The notes beneath the pieces are model-generated. The model had not been told where the DNA came from. It was given only the letters and a program-made list of their open reading frames with translations, and ran no database searches. A program made the translations under genes and the position numbers. From assembly GCA_900544655.1 (NCBI GenBank), contig UQWE01000083.1, positions 1 to 5,909 of the forward strand: a DNA stretch of 5,909 nucleotides, given 5' to 3'. Positions within the stretch are counted from its first letter, which is position 1; every line of letters starts with the position of its first letter. This stretch comes from an uncultured Coriobacteriaceae bacterium. Lineage in GTDB: Bacteria; Actinomycetota; Coriobacteriia; Coriobacteriales; Atopobiaceae. Positions 5,123 to 5,909 of this stretch are shown piece after piece.

Positions 5123-5247
5123 CGCAGGCTCCTTTCGTGTGGGGCATGTCAGTGGCGTGGCGGAAGGCAACATGCGGCCTCGCCCTCACCGCACCACCGG
5201 CGCGGGACGCTTGTCGCGCGTATCACGCGGCGGACGCATGCGAACGA

Positions 5248-5469
5248 CTAGTCCTCGGTGACCTCGAGCACCTCGTAGGTGTCGCTCGCACCCTCGATGG
5301 CGGCCTTCACGACATCGGCGGTGACGCCGTCGGAGCACTCGACCTTGACAACGTTGGTCTCGTGGTCTGCCTCGGCATCAGTCACGCCGGCAACCTTGAG
5401 CAGGGCACTCTCGACCTTGGCCTCGCAGTGACCGCACATGATTCCCTTGGTCTTCACGGTGTAGCTCAT
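5248..5469 (-). CDS. copZ: CopZ-like copper chaperone (single HMA domain)
   Basis: This is a 73-residue heavy-metal-associated domain protein that carries Cu(I) in the cytosol and hands it to the CopA ATPase. The binding motif MCGHC at residues 11-15 (GIMCGHCEAKVESAL) is present at the usual place after the first beta strand. The length is that of a complete single ferredoxin-like HMA fold, with KVAGVTDAEADHETNVVKVE and a final strand YEVLEVTED. ATG 5469 is preceded by GAGAGGAACGAAC, which includes AGGA 6 bases upstream. It follows copA by 106 bases that contain two hairpins, and precedes csoR. The glycine-histidine in CGHC is typical of CopZ-type chaperones rather than mercury MerP proteins. 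Confidence 0.93.
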   Translation of the reverse strand: MSYTVKTKGIMCGHCEAKVESALLKVAGVTDAEADHETNVVKVECSDGVTADVVKAAIEGASDTYEVLEVTED

Positions 5470-5495
5470 GTTCGTTCCTCTCTCTCGTTTTCGAA

Positions 5496-5526
5496 AGTTG
5501 ACAAAGGGACAGTCCCTTTGTCAACT
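5496..5526. repeat. Perfect 15-bp-arm palindrome between copA and copZ
   Basis: AGTTGACAAAGGGAC (5496-5510) and GTCCCTTTGTCAACT (5512-5526) are exact reverse complements around a single A at 5511. Each strand therefore carries TTGACA, a -35-like hexamer. The core AAAGGGAC/GTCCCTTT resembles the neighbouring hairpin at 5551-5568, which suggests two copies of a related REP-like intergenic repeat. Confidence 0.9.
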
Positions 5527-5542
5527 ACTTGGGAAACCTGGG

Positions 5543-5568
5543 AAAAGTGAAAAGGGGCTGTCCCCTTT
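5543..5568 (-). terminator. Terminator-like hairpin after copA
   Basis: On the minus strand AAAGGGG-ACAG-CCCCTTT forms a 7-bp stem (5568-5551), followed by TCACTTTT, starting 7 bases after the copA stop. An outer pairing ACCTG/CAGGT (5536-5540 and 5570-5574) can lengthen the structure. It could terminate or attenuate copA transcripts before copZ. It is related in sequence to the palindrome at 5496-5526, so its origin may be a mobile repeat. Confidence 0.6.
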
Positions 5569-5575
5569 GCAGGTT

Positions 5576-5909
5576 TTAGTTCTTCGCTTTGAAGCGCGTG
5601 AGGCGGAGGGCGTTGGTGACCACGCAGACGCTCGAGAGGCTCATCGCGGCGGCGCCGAACATCGGCGAGAGCTGCCAGCCCAGGAGCGGGTAGAAGACGC
5701 CCGCCGCCAGCGGGATGCCGCAAGCGTTATAGCAGAGCGCCCAGAAGAGGTCCTGCTTGATGTTACGGATGACCGCACGCGACAGTTCGATGGCACGCGC
5801 CACGTCGAGCAGGTCCGAGTGCATGAGCACGACGTCCGCGCCCTCCTTGGCGATATCCGCGCCAGCGCCGATGGCCAGCCCCACGTCGGCGCGAGCGAGC
5901 GCCGGGGAG
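5576..5909 (-). CDS. copA: Cu(I)-exporting P1B-type ATPase CopA, C-terminal end (5' part outside window)
   Basis: CopA pumps cytosolic Cu(I) out of the cell using ATP. Only the last 110 residues are in the window; the frame is open to the edge, and a GTG at 5884 is internal, not a start. The fragment begins in SPALARADVGLAIGAG, the end of the hinge region following the GDGxND motif. It continues through ADIAKEGADVVLMHSDL and the helix entering TM7 (SRAVIRNIKQDLFWALCYN). The two P1B-1 metal-site signatures of the last membrane helices are present: Tyr-Asn in LCYNACG and MSLSS in AAAMSLSSVCVVTNALRL. These predict Cu(I) rather than Zn or Co specificity. It is the first gene in the visible part of the minus-strand copper cluster. 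Confidence 0.94.
   Translation of the reverse strand, partial: SPALARADVGLAIGAGADIAKEGADVVLMHSDLLDVARAIELSRAVIRNIKQDLFWALCYNACGIPLAAGVFYPLLGWQLSPMFGAAAMSLSSVCVVTNALRLTRFKAKN

Noticed and set aside
5123..5247. CsoR operator in the copZ-csoR gap
   Set aside because: There is a CGCATGCG palindrome near 5235-5242, but no GC-rich dyad of the known CsoR type. The operator is more likely upstream of copA, outside the window.

Overview
The window looks like chromosomal DNA from a high-GC actinobacterium. Coriobacteriia (Collinsella/Olsenella-like) is my best guess. That guess rests on high GC in the genes, the mix of gene families, a TTG start on a secreted NlpC/P60 protein, and a GGGACAGTCCC-type intergenic palindrome that I associate with that class. 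No marker gene here settles the taxonomy.

Region 1 (1-1607, + strand) is the 3' end of a SUF iron-sulfur cluster operon. It holds the C-terminal part of the cysteine desulfurase SufS, the zinc-dependent sulfur acceptor SufU (overlapping sufS by 8 bases), and a cysteine-bearing Rrf2/IscR-like regulator starting 2 bases after sufU. A strong intrinsic terminator ends it at 1578-1607. SufS takes sulfur from cysteine, SufU receives it, and the Rrf2 protein plausibly senses cluster or iron status and feeds back on the operon.

Region 2 (1608-2371) is about 760 bases without a convincing gene. It is clearly more AT-rich than its surroundings in the 1620-2130 part, and it is full of degenerate repeats: a tandem pair near 1611-1693, an inverted pair at 1799-1831 / 2019-2050 built around the palindrome GGCGTACGCC, and a direct pair at 2167-2215 / 2241-2286.

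Region 3 (2371-4032, - strand) holds a secreted coiled-coil NlpC/P60 peptidoglycan hydrolase with its own terminator. Upstream of it on the same strand is a small YerC/YecD-type TrpR-like regulator. Region 4 (4033-4742) is a repeat-bearing intergenic stretch, then a + strand four-helix membrane protein of the YvlD/phage-holin-4 family, closed by a long-stemmed terminator.

Region 5 (4850-5909, - strand) is a copper-resistance cluster transcribed copA, copZ, csoR: the C-terminus of a P1B Cu(I)-exporting ATPase, a small HMA copper chaperone, and a CsoR copper-sensing repressor. Two related palindromic hairpins lie between copA and copZ. One looks like a terminator for copA; the other is a perfect 15-bp-arm palindrome. 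They may uncouple the two genes or be copies of a dispersed REP-like repeat.

Most genes belong to known families. The least explained material is non-coding: the repeat island in region 2, the copA-copZ palindromes, and the GACTCG/CGAGTC array before the membrane-protein gene.
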